64,000 nucleotides of DNA from Warburgia ugandensis (GCA_035236585.1 CP141136.1:57801136-57865135); one strand, 5' to 3'; shown: positions 48,066 to 60,566, numbered from the stretch's first letter. The notes: generated from the sequence alone by a model not told the origin. Numbers and translations: made by a program.

Positions 48066-49060
48066 CGAACGACATTGGCTTTGGCCATCTTTGTCACACT
48101 ATCAGTAGTGGTAAAGATTTTTCTGTGGAGATGGCTTGGAAGATGAGAAATTACAGTAATTTCTACTGGCATTCTCGGATGGTTGATTTTGGTAATTGCA
48201 TTTTCCTTTGAAAGATAAATTGATACGATGATCGAGGTTAACAAAGGGAGAGAGTTGAGAAATAATTGATGCATTTTCTGCTAGTTGGATTTTTGGGCTA
48301 AGTAATGCACTGCAGATCATCAAATTGAAGTGGCTTATTCGTGATGGATAAATTTGAAACAATACTATCATATTTCGGACCTAGGTTGCATAATACAATA
48401 GTGTTGAACTCTCCCATGAATATGGGTTGATGTGCAACTGCAAGATTGTTAATAACTAGTTTTGCCTTGTTCAAATAGGTAGTAATGGAGAGGGCACCTT
48501 TCTTCAAACTATAAGTTGCATGGTTAGTTGAAGAACACAAGCTTCATTGGCTACTTCAAAGGTATCTTTTAGTTTGATCCATAGTGCTTGAAACTCCAAT
48601 TGCATGGATCACAACTTATTCTAAAAGAGAAGAAATGATCCAACAAAGGATCATCTGATCTTCCTCTTCCCCTTCGAGATAATCAAGGTTGGATTTTCTA
48701 GATGAATTAGAGTAGTTTTGGATTGATCCATGTGTGTATCCTATTTTATTCTTCAATTGCAAAACGAGTCGAAACTATGTCATTCATAAAATATAGTTTG
48801 TGGTAGTGAGTTTAGATTGAGTGATATTGGCTATGGTAAGAGGGGCGGTCAAGGTGAACTGAAGTGTTGATGTTGGAGTTGAAATTGAAATTGGGAATGG
48901 TGGGGGTTTTGTTGGTGGAGGTGTTGTTGGTGGAGTTACTGATGGAAACCCATATGATGTATATACTTCATAGGAGGAGACGAAAGTGGGGTTTTCAAGA
49001 CTGAAAACATCAAGGTTTAGAAGAAGAAAACCTATGAAGAATCCTAGGATTAGAACTCTT
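48066..49060 (-). pseudogene. copia A gag remnant
   Basis: Minus-strand translation gives a Pro/Thr-rich start (MGFPSVTPPTTPPPTKPPP), then KLTTTNYILW and the Gag helical region LSITTYLNKAKLVINNLAVA, followed by LGPKYDSIVSNLS. It ends at a zinc-knuckle-like CDKDGQSQC where copia B begins. Stops are scattered throughout. The N-terminal NYILW corresponds to the NY..W block of copia UBN2-type Gag. Confidence 0.75.
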
Positions 49061-49073
49061 GCTCTAATACCAC

Positions 49074-49213
49074 TGAAACTTAAAATTTAGGAAAACTCCT
49101 TTAAGTATGAGAGTTGTAATGCTATATTTATAGGGACCAAGGTATGTACAATTACAATTAGTCCTTATGCTTAAACTAACTATTTACATGACATGTAAAT
49201 ACATACTCTAATA
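49074..49213 (-). repeat. 5' LTR of copia A
   Basis: Plus orientation starts TGAAACTTAAAATTTAGG directly after the PBS complement GCTCTAATACCA. It is about 140 bp long and lacks the SINE present in the other LTR. Confidence 0.85.
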
Positions 49214-49735
49214 AACATAACAATGAGAAGAAAGTCAAGATTGTTAACTACAAACTTAAAAGTGGGGTGTCTGCATTGTGGAAGCAACTACAAACCTCAC
49301 ATACTTGGTAGTAAAGCACCCTTGGCAATGGATACAATAGTTGATGCAGGCAAGATCTTTTTGCCATATCATTATGACCAGGTGATGTACCAACAATGCC
49401 AAAACTATAGGTAAATAAGATGTAAGGTGAGAGGATATGTTGTAAAGTTTTATCGGATATCATAGTGTAATGATCTAAGTAGAAATTGAGACACAACAAT
49501 TGTCTAGGTTTATTGGAGGACTATGTTTTGTTATAAGGACTAAGTTACATTATAGCTGATTTGGACTCTAGTAGATATCATAAAGCTTGCAACTAGAGTG
49601 GAGACATGGCTAGAAACAAATCAAATAGCAAGAAGTGTCAATATATTAGAGCCATCACTAAAAGTGAAAAAAGTCAAGAAATTTTATGTTTTGATAAAGA
49701 AACTCCTCAATCATTGGCTACTCTAGATAAAGATT
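49214..49735 (+). pseudogene. Outer Ty3/gypsy gag remnant, right part
   Basis: The translation reads NNEKKVKIVNYKLKSGVSAL, WKQLQTSHT, a frame change, then KIFLPYHYDQVMYQQCQNYR, VVKFYRIS, DQVTL-like and LATRVETWLE. These are successive blocks of the same Ty3/gypsy Gag domain whose RFFDYMDD block lies left of copia A. Multiple stops are present. Confidence 0.65.
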
Positions 49736-51571
49736 AAAATAATGAACTGGGTAAATAGCCTTGTTTGCCTAAGGGTGAACCTTGAATCGAAAAGAAAAGA
49801 GAAAATATCATTCCAAAGATGTAAAAAGTAGGGCTACTTATAGTGCCTTGTGACTAAAATAAAAGCTAGATCCCTACTGCTAGAAAACTACTAACCAAGA
49901 ATAATCATAAGTTATTAAAAAATGAAGTAGGAAATAAAGACACATGGAAGAGAAAAGGATCGTTGGGACTGAGTTTTGAGATTGAATTTGAAAGGCCCCT
50001 AGACCATTGGATTATTTTAGATATGTATTTTATGTTTTCAAATTATTATTAACGAATTTATTAACTAAAAAGCTATTATTAACGAAAAAGTTAGTAGTTA
50101 GAAGCATCCTATATACATGACCCTTTAAGAATAGCCTAAAAAGAAGAGGCCAAACAAAATAATTGAGTCAGATTATTCAAAGATCCGCCTTAACTAGATG
50201 GAGTTTGGAGTCAGTTCCGAAACTCAGTCCGGACAGCGTATCCCTATGGAAAAACTACAGCAATCACGAAAAGAAACAGGAAAGCGGGCCTCGTCTCACG
50301 CGACTCTCTTAAATCACCATGCAACTTCTAAATATTATCTAATAAATCAACAAGAATGGGAATGCAAGTATTGAAATAGTCGTGCAAACATCAATCCTCC
50401 ATAATAATTTGCTGTGAACTAACATGCTTTCGTCCCTCTTAGAGCAAACTACCTTTCTAAGTTAGTGATTAGTCATATGTACCATAAACAGGGTCCGAAA
50501 TCCAAGATGTGATTGAGACTAGAATCAATAGAGTTTCACTAATTCTATGGAAGTATCCTTCATGAAAGGTAGCTAACATGATTAGTTTCTGCAAACGATA
50601 TTTGTGATAATCCTATCTAATGGTTACATCCTGAAGCCATTTTCTTCTGACTAGAGTTCCCACCTTACATTCCAATGTCAGACAGATTCTCATGTGAAAT
50701 CCGTCGGCTATATTAGAATAGTTATTATATGATCGTTGCCCACATTTTTCAGAAAGGACTGGCTGGAGTAGAAGTCGTTTCGAGGCATTTAATGATGCCA
50801 CAACAAATCTGTGCTTCGTCGGGTCATGTACCAGAATAGAACCCCACCAACAACTAAAGGCTCTGCGTTGTAACTTCTAAATGGACGATTGGTGTGGCCT
50901 CACAGGGCGAATTGGGATTTTTTTCTTTTCCAACTCTGTCATGGAATGGGAGTTATGGCAAAGAACAAGAAAACTAGAAGAGGAATTTGTCCAATAGTAA
51001 CAAATGATTCCTCTACATCTCGACATTCGATCCAACCTAGTAGTAAGTGAACCGTAAAAAACTTACTGCTTGACTTGTAATATAGCTTATGTGATTGTGC
51101 AGAATATATAATTCGATATATTATATTGTATGGGCGTAATTGCATAAACCGGAATATATAGCCTTGTCTGCAGTAACCGCCTCCTACATCAACTAGTCTG
51201 GCAACGGAATTATATAAGCCAATTGGTTTTGTTATAAATTTGCTTTGGAACCTTCATAGAAGCACATCTTAGTACAGTTTTTTCTTTTTTCTAATAAACT
51301 AGCAAAAATACTGACCAAATTGCAACAGAGCTTTCTAGTGCAGTAGCACAAGGGAGCCTCTCACCTAGGTAACAAGGATTCTGAGTATTGGTTTGTGTGC
51401 GTCTAACTTTAAAAAAAGGGAAGGCCAATTTTAATAGCGTAAGAACTACTAAAAGGTAAAAAAGTTACGCAAAATACATACACATAATATGAAGGCTCAT
51501 TTTCTTTGCACTCAATCACTGTCATCCTTGCATATCTAATTTCACCTTTCTGCATACATATGCCTGTAAAT
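49736..51571. other. Spacer downstream of the Aux/IAA gene, no gene
   Basis: AT-rich with no domain or repeat that I can support. The first few hundred bases may still be decayed gypsy DNA. Confidence 0.4.
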
Positions 51572-51584
51572 GAGCGAGAGCGAG

Positions 51585-51628
<44 letters not shown>

Positions 51629-51650
51629 CGAGAGAGAGAGAGAGAGAGAG
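51572..51650. repeat. (GA)n microsatellite with GAGC variants
   Basis: About 80 bp of GA repeats with interspersed GAGCGA. It lies 86 bp beyond the Aux/IAA stop codon, probably in the 3' UTR, where the transcript would read (CU)n. Confidence 0.95.
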
Positions 51651-51735
51651 TAACATTACTTGGTAAAAGAGGAGAAAGCGAAAGCGAAGAGTAGTTAAAC
51701 TAGTTTAATGGACAAAAAGAATAAGAAGAAAGGAG

Positions 51736-54700
51736 TCACTGTCGTCCATCCTTCGGCACAATTCTTAGCCGCTTGACACAATCCACGAATTCCCTATTCA
51801 AATTCATCAAACATTTACTGGAATCAGCAGTCAATCTCAATGTGCCCGAATAAATTTTTATAAACAACAAAAATAAGAACTACCCAACTACGTTCATAAA
51901 TTAAACGACTGGTACGTCTTGTCCTAGTAGTTAGGCCATCCGCCTAAATTTAGAAACCGATGTGCCAAACATTATTTCTTTTCATTAACTAAAAAGGTTC
52001 TTATGTGTACAGTCATAGATATGACAGATACTCAAAGAACAAATTAATACCTAGGAGAAATCCCAAGCTAAACGTTCTCGTCCATCTTGATGAAGGATAA
52101 TATCCCTGGATGATGGTACACTCAAGGGAAAAATTTTCGGTTTCTCATAGTCAAAAGATTCGTACACCTATTCTTCCTCCCCATGTGGCAATGAATCTGT
52201 GCCCTGGCTAACTATTAATTGTCTAGTCTAAAGAATGAAGAAGGCAAATGACGCTACTTTTTGAGGATACATGTGCACATAAACGTGATCATGCTTTCGA
52301 TCCGACCATTCGACATAAATCCAGACATTGCCGTTGAAACAGACGTTTGTCACATGATCAGCCTTTGATCCATCAAGCCTTTGTGAGGATTCCACTATAC
52401 AAAGCTGAAGTACCACTAAAAATGCTGTAACTCCTGATTTATATGCGCCTAAACACCTGTTTCATGTAGGACAAAGACCATCAGGTTATTGTAGCCCAAT
52501 GGATCAATATTATCAAAGAGACGTGAAACTAAAAGTCCGTGTGGGCGAAGGTGTCTAATCTGGGGAAGCCATATATAGTGGGCGGTCGACTTGGTGGTAT
52601 AATATCGGAATGCACAGAAGTATTCAACCTACATATATTCTTATTGACTAAAGCAAGTCGAGAATTGAGTCAGGGAGGGTTTGACATTGTGTAGAACTGA
52701 TTTGTAGATGAAAGTGTCAGAACCATGGTCGGGCCGGCTAGAAACAGGAAACTCGTCACATAGGCATAAGATTACCGATGGAGTTTTTGAACTCTCTGTT
52801 TGTGGTATCCGTGGGGCTTCCAATGATTCTGAATTTCTTGTGAATACACAAATATATCCTCCAAATCTTTATCCTATAAAATGAGCAATAAAATGAAAGT
52901 GAGTGTACTGCAGCAAAGACATAACTGAGATTCACTTGAAACGCCTGAAAGATTCAATGGTACGCCAGTAAATAGAAATCCAGCTGTGCCTACAGACAAA
53001 TTAGCTTTTGAGGTCGAGTAGTCTCAATTTCACCTAGTAACCATACGCCCGTCCCATTTTACCTTAAACTCGATGAGTTGAGACCCTTGATCCATGGCCA
53101 CGTCTAGAGTGGTGGACGGATGAAACAATATCTTGATCCTATTGCAGTTCACTTCTGGGATGGATGATCATGCAGCCACATTTGTTAGTCTCATGATGGT
53201 CTACAGGTTCAACAGTCCGCTTCATGACATGCATCTACTCCCACGAATCCAAAGGTTGCTGTAGGCACTGTGGGCCTTAACGAGATGGCTGTAAGACAAA
53301 CTCTCACACTGAGAGCCCTATTTTTGCAAGGCTTATAATGCCCTTCCTATATAATCCGATATAACTGCTTATGTAAACTTGCCAATGAGGCCGTGATTGT
53401 AGTTTCACAATAAATCTGCGCGGTCAATACGTGCAGACGGTGAATGACTAAGGCACGATCAAAAGGCATCTGCTTATCATCAATCACCCTCAGGTGTCGA
53501 GTCAAGAAACCTACAATCATGATTGTCTTCAGGGACATCACCATATTAGACCCTATCTTTGTAAACGTAGCACAAATTTACAGTGCGGACCAGGATATAA
53601 TGTGGAATGTGGATTCCTAGAAGGAAAACACATGAAAAGGCCAATTCTTGATGGAGCGCAATAATCCCTTCGGGACTAAGTAGCCTGTTCAAATTGAATC
53701 AATACCGTCCACATTGGGAGAACTTTGGGTATAACATCCAATAAAAGATGCATTTTTTGCTTCAAGGATGCAGCAACTCATGTCGATGTATTTGCTTCAA
53801 CAACTTGCTGGTGTTTACTTCTTGCTTTAGTTCAAAATCCAGTACATAGATAGTAAAATTTCAGTTCACACACACAAATATATATATGAGCAACAGTAAT
53901 TTCAGCTCCAAGTGACATCTGATTGGCCAGTGAGAAGCAGAAAACAGAAAAAGCTAGAGGAAATGGCAGTTAAAAACTTTCTTTTAGCCAATCAAATGCC
54001 ATTTACTTTTTACAACTGCAGTTCCTTATTGAAATTACCATTTCACACACACATATATATATGTATATATGCATGTATATTCCCACTCCTTTATTTTACC
54101 TTATCCCTCCCTTTGAGTGGGTTTTTGAGAATGTACGGGTTGCAAACTTACGGCCACATTCAATTCTAAAGAAATGGTAACCCGTGAATTCCCAAAGTGC
54201 CACTCAATGGGATGTATGTATATATAAAAGAGAATTTGCTTGAATAGAAGAATTAGAGAATATGATGGATCAATTAACCATCCACCTTGCCCGTACTAAG
54301 GACTACTTCGATGAAACCGCATGATTAACTTATCCAACTCCTATGTTTTAATTTTGCAGCGAGATTCAAGTCGAAGAGCAGCAAAATTAAAAACTTACGT
54401 CCATGGGACATCACCGACAGGCCTCCAACTATCTTTCCCATCCTTGTAAAACAAGGAAAATCCAGAATCAGCTTCCAGCAACCGTAACCCAGATGTGCAA
54501 TGTCTACCTGAAACAAGCATGTCTTCAAGTTCAAGTATCAATACAGAAAACTAGAATATATAGATTACGGGTATATCAATACACAAACCAAACATGTCTT
54601 CAAGTTCAAGTATCAGGCTGGAGTAGTTGGAATGGTCACGCATGCAGACTTTGCGACCAACGATAACACCATCCATGTTAACTTTCACGTAAGACCACCT

Positions 54701-55072
54701 CTCTTTGCTGTTTGCTACTTGTGTTCCGTCCTCATCTTCGTCTTGAATCGAATGTCCATGGTTCGATCTTTTCAGGTATGGGTTTAGCTTCGGCCAATCC
54801 ATCAGCTCCCCGTATTCTGCTGAGCTCAGAGCTGAGCCATCATAAAAAAGTTCTGAATTTAGTCAAATAAAGATTAAAAAGTAGAACCAAATCCGTTACT
54901 ACGATTGAATAATTTGATCTCAAGCAACACAGAAGCTGTGGAACAAGAAAATCATACATCGCCCTGACGGATAGAGGTGTGTTTCTTGTTGCAGAGAGGA
55001 GCTTAGACTCAGACCCAGTTTGATATCTTCCTCTTTCATGTGCTGATAAATTAAATCGGCATTGTAATCCAT
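51736..55072 (-). CDS. IAA32-like: Non-canonical Aux/IAA protein, IAA32/IAA34-like (four exons)
   Basis: The exons on the minus strand are 55072-54958, 54831-54589, 54507-54399 and 51793-51736. All have GT-AG borders and together give 525 nt, or 174 residues plus stop, with no internal stop. Residues 19-24 form the EAR repressor motif LGLSLS, which recruits TOPLESS. The PB1 domain spans about 84-165, with the basic-face Lys88 (WSYVKVNMDG), then KVCMRDHSNYSSL, and the acidic face YKDGKDSWRPVGDVPW (140-155). The C-terminus is EFVDCVKRLRIVPKDGRQ. The domain II degron (GWPPV type) is absent, as in IAA32/IAA34. In Arabidopsis these proteins are stabilised rather than degraded by the TIR1 pathway and act with TMK1. 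Intron 3 is unusually long (2605 bp). The last exon is assigned by homology and phase; a transcript would confirm it. Confidence 0.88.
54519..54616 (-). repeat. Duplication of the 3' end of Aux/IAA exon 2 within intron 2
   Basis: On the gene strand, GATACTTGAACTTGAAGACA occurs at the end of exon 2 (54616-54597) and again about 72 bp downstream in intron 2. Both copies continue TG(T/C)TTG. The second copy ends next to the exon 3 acceptor. Confidence 0.85.
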
Positions 55073-55600
55073 CTGAAATGGTTTGGAAGTAGATACTGTT
55101 TTTGCAATGTAAAGCTGCACTTATACATGCAATTCAAGGATGCATAGTATATGTACTTTCAGCGGAATGAATCAAACAAATCTAAGAGACAGCTGACAGA
55201 AATGGGAAAGTGTGGGGCCAACTGATAGGACTCTTCAGGACTAGTACCCATCACCAATCATGGACAATTTCTTATCTTCTCTGCTAAAATCAACATGCAA
55301 GAACACAATTTCATGATAAATAGCATGTGGAACCCAGAAACACGGAATGGCCTCCGACTCCAGCCAAACCAGAGTTTGGCCCCTGCAACCAAACATGCCG
55401 ACAGAGGGCTGGCTTTTTGCTCAAACTTTTTGAGTGTGGAAGTGAAAGGGACCGGAATTGACTACAGAGCTGTGTTTTGGCCACGATAAGGCATAGCTCA
55501 TATGTGAATAGAAAAACAACACGTGGATACGGCATAGATGCAGTGAAGCTGGTCTTTTACAATTCATATAATTTACATCGGAGTCTCCGGTGGTCATACT
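55073..55600 (-). promoter_or_regulatory. Upstream region of the Aux/IAA gene with an AuxRE
   Basis: The gene strand reads TGTCTC at 55191-55186, about 115 bp upstream of the ATG. This is the canonical auxin response element bound by ARF proteins. A single hexamer can occur by chance, so its function is inferred. The frame stays open to an ATG at 55120, but the downstream ATG gives the normal Aux/IAA start. Confidence 0.4.
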
Positions 55601-56247
55601 TACACCTATTCTGAGCATCGTTGCGGTTGGACGTTTCAGTAACAGAGGAACAGAAACAAAAGCTACCGCGTTTTACCACCCTGTTTTCTTTTCTTTTTTG
55701 TGCAAAATACTCCATCCAAACAGAAAAATAACTAATAGACTTCCCATCAATGTAAACACTGAAAAAAGGAGAAAATAATTTTAGACGATACATGTCATTG
55801 GTATCCAAAACTGCTAAATAATTAGCCTCCTTGTATTCAAGTGATGGTTTAAAACAATTATACTTTCCGTGTCAAAACAGCATATTCAGAAATATTTTTC
55901 TTTTCGTTTGTCTGAAAGCTGTCCACTTAAAGAGGGTGCCTACAACCTAACAGCCAGTATCCTGCAATAGATCTTCTGTTGGTAATTCCCGATCAAAATC
56001 TTACAAAGGAGAGAATATCTACGATCCGTGCAGTTTTGCAGCCCTTGTTTGCAACCAACCCATGGATTCAGGATTACCTTTTAGTCCCTCATTGACATAA
56101 GAAGCTTGTTTCCGCTAGCATCTTGTCCGCTCTCTCTGAATCGTCGATGAATGAGTAGAGAGTCCTCAGGGAGTCCTTGTGTTCCACTCATGATGTTTGA
56201 ACCTTCAAAAACAATTACTACAACTTAGGGAGAGTACAGTAACATAC
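55601..56247. other. Spacer with a possible minus-strand coding end
   Basis: A minus-strand frame near 56190-56085 reads SGTQGLPEDSLLIHRRFRES and ends in a stop. It could be the last exon of the candidate below, but the intervening gap is too short for a normal plant intron. Confidence 0.25.
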
Positions 56248-56458
56248 AAGAGCCAGCTTAATCTTGTCACTGCTTGACCCTTTTGATAGAAATCGGTGCT
56301 GTACTTCACAGTGATTCCCAATTGCATCAGCAGCAAAGGGACTGAACTTCCTTGAGACGTTTTTCTTAGTTGCTAGTAGTGCATTTTGATGCCCATTGAA
56401 GCACATAGACTTGGAATTGAGACGGTAATATGCAACAGTCCTTTTGTATGCTGTTTGG
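56248..56458 (-). pseudogene. Possible internal exon, family not recognised
   Basis: An acceptor TTTTGCAG and a donor GTATGT bracket a clean 211-bp minus-strand frame. It reads QTAYKRTVAYYRLNSKSMCF, then KNVSRKFSPFAADAIGNHCE. The composition is coding-like, but no family is recognised and neighbouring exons are not convincing. Confidence 0.25.
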
Positions 56459-57861
56459 CTGCAAAATAGAAATTACAATTTGGTTGCAGACTGGCTAGAT
56501 GACATGGTACAAGAATCAGAACACCTTTTTTTTCCTTTTATTCTAAACTGAATGACAATTGTTTATCCACAAAACAATATGGTCTCATCTTCCGCAAGAA
56601 ACATAAGAAAAACACCAACGTTAAGCCTTATCACCAGCATAATCTAGTTCATAGACTGCAAAAATGCAATCTCAGAGTGGCTCCTGGAAATGACACCAAG
56701 ATACCCATCATATGACAAGTTGTGGCAGTCCAAACACTTAGAGAAATTCTGGTAGTGAAACAACAATCAACTTTTGGCACCAAATTATAAACGATAGTGG
56801 TAAATCAATGGTGACAACTAGCAGCAACTTCTAGAGCAGACTAAGAGAAAAGTGGGCAAATTTTAAGGAAAAGTAGGACGGTCAATTTCATTTTATGTTC
56901 ATGCTTTCCCCATTTTTAATCATTAGTAGCTCAGTAGCAAAGTTATATGTATTTAAATGATAGGGTCCATCACTTAAAGGCTCTATAGTCATTAATTTGA
57001 GAATCGATAAGAGTTCACGCTCATGATGCATGGAAGGGGTCAACATACCTTTTTTCATGCACGGTGAAACTTGGTTTTTAGACATGAGCCATTCATCATG
57101 TTATGAATAGCCTACATTGGATATAGATAAAATTTCAAGCCCACTGGATATTTTTAGCCTACATTGCTTTGGATGAAAAATTACAACCATCTATTTTTAT
57201 TAATTTTTTCCAAAGCTTAAATTAAGTTGTTAATATCAATCAAATACATTGGTTTCTTATGGGTTACTTCTCATTGGTATTTTGAACATGATAAATGGCT
57301 TAGACATTAAAAAAAAAATCATCACACATAAAAAAGGGCTTAGAAAACTAGTTATCTTGAGCATGGACTCTTATTAGCACTTGGTATATGTTAGTTTTAA
57401 TTAAATCCTAATGAAATAGAGAATTGCCGTCATTTGCATGCATGCAAATTTCTATTTCTACTATATTGTGTCCTTCTATTTCATTTTTCTATTTATTTAA
57501 GCCTATCATAGCTTTTCCCTTCTTGTACAAAGCAAACTATACTACCAAAGATAAGGACCTTACATTTAGCTAAGAATATTGGGCTTCCTATTTTGGGAGG
57601 GAATTTCTGGGGATGTCAACATGAACCAAAGAATTGAAAAAAGGACACGAACTAGATTGAAAATTTAGGTTGTAGTACTTCAATTGGAATTGTTGGTCCA
57701 GATCCAATTCTACTCTAGAAAATTGAACAAGAACCAAATCATTAGTTTTAGTCTAAGCAAGTGTAAATTAGTCCTTTTAGCTCAATTTTCATAGGACTAA
57801 AGATACTTTCAATATAATTTGTTGCCCATAAGTTATTAAGGGTAAAATAAAATTTTCAATC

Positions 57862-57863
<2 letters not shown>
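56459..57863. other. AT-rich spacer without a gene
   Basis: Only short, low-complexity open frames are present. Confidence 0.4.

Positions 57864-57954
<91 letters not shown>
57864..57954. repeat. (CT)n microsatellite
   Basis: About 90 bp of uninterrupted CT dinucleotide. Confidence 0.97.
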
Positions 57955-57957
<3 letters not shown>

Positions 57958-58233
57958 ATTCAATCAGAGAAGTAGCAACCATCAGCAAAATTGATTGATC
58001 AATTAAAGAAGAATTAGCTTATAACTTTTCAATTTTATGGAGAATGTTTGCTAATTTTAGCTCACTATTAAAATTGGAATTTTTGAAGATGGCAAAAAGA
58101 AGATGATTTTCAAGCAACCGTATTAGTAAAAACAAATCAAAGACGATTTTGAGAAACTCTCTTTAAAAATTCTACTTAAAAGGATAGTTTTCTGAAAACT
58201 ATCTTTAAAAGTCATTGGAGGCTGCGTACTATT

Positions 58234-60566
58234 TGTGACGACCCAGATTTTTAAAATACATTTTCATAAATATTTGCAAAGGTAGGGCCCTAATTTTGAA
58301 AATTTTTAAAATACAAATAGCGGAAACATATTTTCTTTGAAATTGATTTGTCAAAAACCTGAGTGTCACCTCAAATTACTTATCATACATAGATTTTTGT
58401 ATAAAATAAAATTTTCATTGAATAACAATGGAAATACTTTTATTAAAATCAAGATCAATCCAGTGGTTCACATACACAGCCCCTGTAGTCATTACATACC
58501 TTGTCCAAATATTACAATCCAAATTACAAAACAATCAATACAATCTTTCTGAAAGTAAATACCCCGAGTAGTAGTTCAATGATGATTATCCTCAAGTCGT
58601 GAGCTTTCAATCTTCCTTAACTATATCTGAGATACTATAAACATTCAACATATACAATATCTCAGCAAGCTATGCTTGGTAGGAGATTTAAAAAATATAA
58701 TCAATATATCTCAAAATCAACAGTTCTTTATATCCATGATATAAATCAATTTATACAATTGGATAACCATTTCATCCTTTACACATCATATGAATTATAT
58801 GTATATATTACATATAAATAAAACCACTGAAATTCATGAATATAATCAATATCATCAATAATATTTCATTTCCAAACTAATTTCAATATTAACACTAAGT
58901 GTTAATATATAATCATATCATATTGGGAATTATTATCCAATACAATATCGGGAATAACTTTTACCATGCATCCCATCATGCCACAAAATAAGGGACCTCA
59001 TCATGCCATAATTAATTGCGTCATAATGCAAAATAATTCAGGACTACCATGTAGTCTCAATTCGTATAGCACCCTGATAACTGCTCAATACTCCACTGAT
59101 ACCATAGTGAAAATACAGATCCATGTTAGTATGGGGGAACCATAACTGTCACAATGGCGGCCTTACCATAATTGCGCCACCTGACATTTTGCCTATCTTT
59201 GGGCACGGTATCATCATCATAATTAGTTTTAGAGAGCGAGTAGTCAAACCCTCATAACTCTCCTAGCATTGTATCCCCATGTACAAGCCTATCTTAAAAC
59301 AAAATCACAAAGCCTCCATGCTTGTATGGAAAATAATATTTCATACTTACAGATTATGTGTTTGATTATAATAAGACATGCCTATAACTTATTTCCTTAA
59401 GATTTGGGGGCCCAACTTATATAGTTCAAATCTTCTTAATCCACTCATTAAGTAATTTCATAATTACTTAATCAATCACTTTGTATTCATTTCAATATCA
59501 TTTGTTGTTGTATTCATTTCAACATCATTTATTGATTCATAAACAATTCTAAGGCAATTATAATCAATCTATAGTTATCAGGATGAGATCATGTATAAAA
59601 TGCATGTATCTTTTATATTAAATATATTCTTAAGGTCCACCTACCTTTACTTTCAACAATCCATCTTCTCATTGATCTTTATCATCATATCCTTCATGTA
59701 TCTATCAAATCATATATATATATATATATATATACATACAGTCATTCATCAACTCATTTATACTTCTTAATTGTTCTTTTAATCATCCTTACATAGGATT
59801 ATTTGGATCTTTTTCCTTGGATCACATTGATCAAGGGTCTAGTGTATTGATCTATATTTAAATATAATATTTATACTAATTCAAAAACATACATACTAAC
59901 ACAATATTATGATTCTTATTATTCTTGATCATTTAAGATCTCCTTATGGATCTTGTTTGATCTTTGATTATCTTAATTACTAATTTTATTAGGATTAGAT
60001 ATTTTACTATCATTTTATGATCTTATTATTATTTAACCAGTTACTATTTTACTAATTAAAGATAATTTATGCACTTCTAATTCTAGACAGGTCCTCTTAT
60101 TTCCAATTGACTAAGGTTTACCAGCTAAAAGCTGCTCACAAAGTGGCTAATTCAATTCTCATGTAAGGAGGCGTTTAGACCTCACAAACATTGCCTAAAG
60201 GTGGGGGAAGAGCAAAACTCTATTAGAGAACCCCCTTAATCACCATGTTCAATGTTCATTAGAGTGACCTTAGCTCAACCTTTTATAAGGTTCCTATGAG
60301 CTTGTATACCTTAAGTACTTTTGCTACTTGATTTTAACTAATGTCAATGAAGATTTAAAATGTCATTCATGGGGTTTATTATTCTTCTAAATTGGGCCAA
60401 GGAAATGATATTTCTTATATTGCCCTACTAACTATAGCCCTTACTATCATTAAGTTCATGTCATCTATTTACTGTAAATGTCCATCAATATCTATTTTCA
60501 TTTAATTACATTTTTCATATAATTTACATAACATGAACATTAAAGCATAAATAAATAAATTTAACA
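58234..60566 (-). repeat. Ty3/gypsy-type LTR or LTR fragment, inverted
   Basis: In plus orientation it starts TGTGACGACCCAGATTTTTA, the reverse complement of a common plant gypsy LTR 3' end (TAAAAATCTGGGTCGTCACA). It contains a GCAAGCTATGCTTGGTAGGA block like those of other LTRs here. The right boundary is unclear; a TAACA at 60562-60566 is one candidate. No internal domain or TSD was found. The neighbouring plus-strand LTR starts 8 bp beyond. Confidence 0.55.

Larger units (their letters stand above)
37553..49213 (-). mobile_element. Ty1/copia element A, carrying nested insertions
   Basis: The LTRs are at 37553-37879 (3' copy, containing a SINE) and 49074-49213 (5' copy, about 140 bp). The PBS is at 49073-49062 on the minus strand, and a G-rich polypurine tract (TTGAGGGGGG) sits next to the 3' LTR. 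The internal parts are gag (about 48066-49060) and Pol from the late integrase region to RNase H (37885-40232). Everything between the Gag zinc-knuckle region and late integrase is gone, exactly where copia B sits. No clear TSD is visible, but the surrounding gypsy gag frame resumes across the element. Confidence 0.85.

Noticed and set aside
51506..51694. Plus-strand frame with a long Arg-Glu repeat
   Set aside because: It is the translation of the (GA)n microsatellite.
52228..53544. Short minus-strand frames (52228-52416 and 53347-53544) inside Aux/IAA intron 3
   Set aside because: They do not fit Aux/IAA domains, and the gene joins in frame without them.
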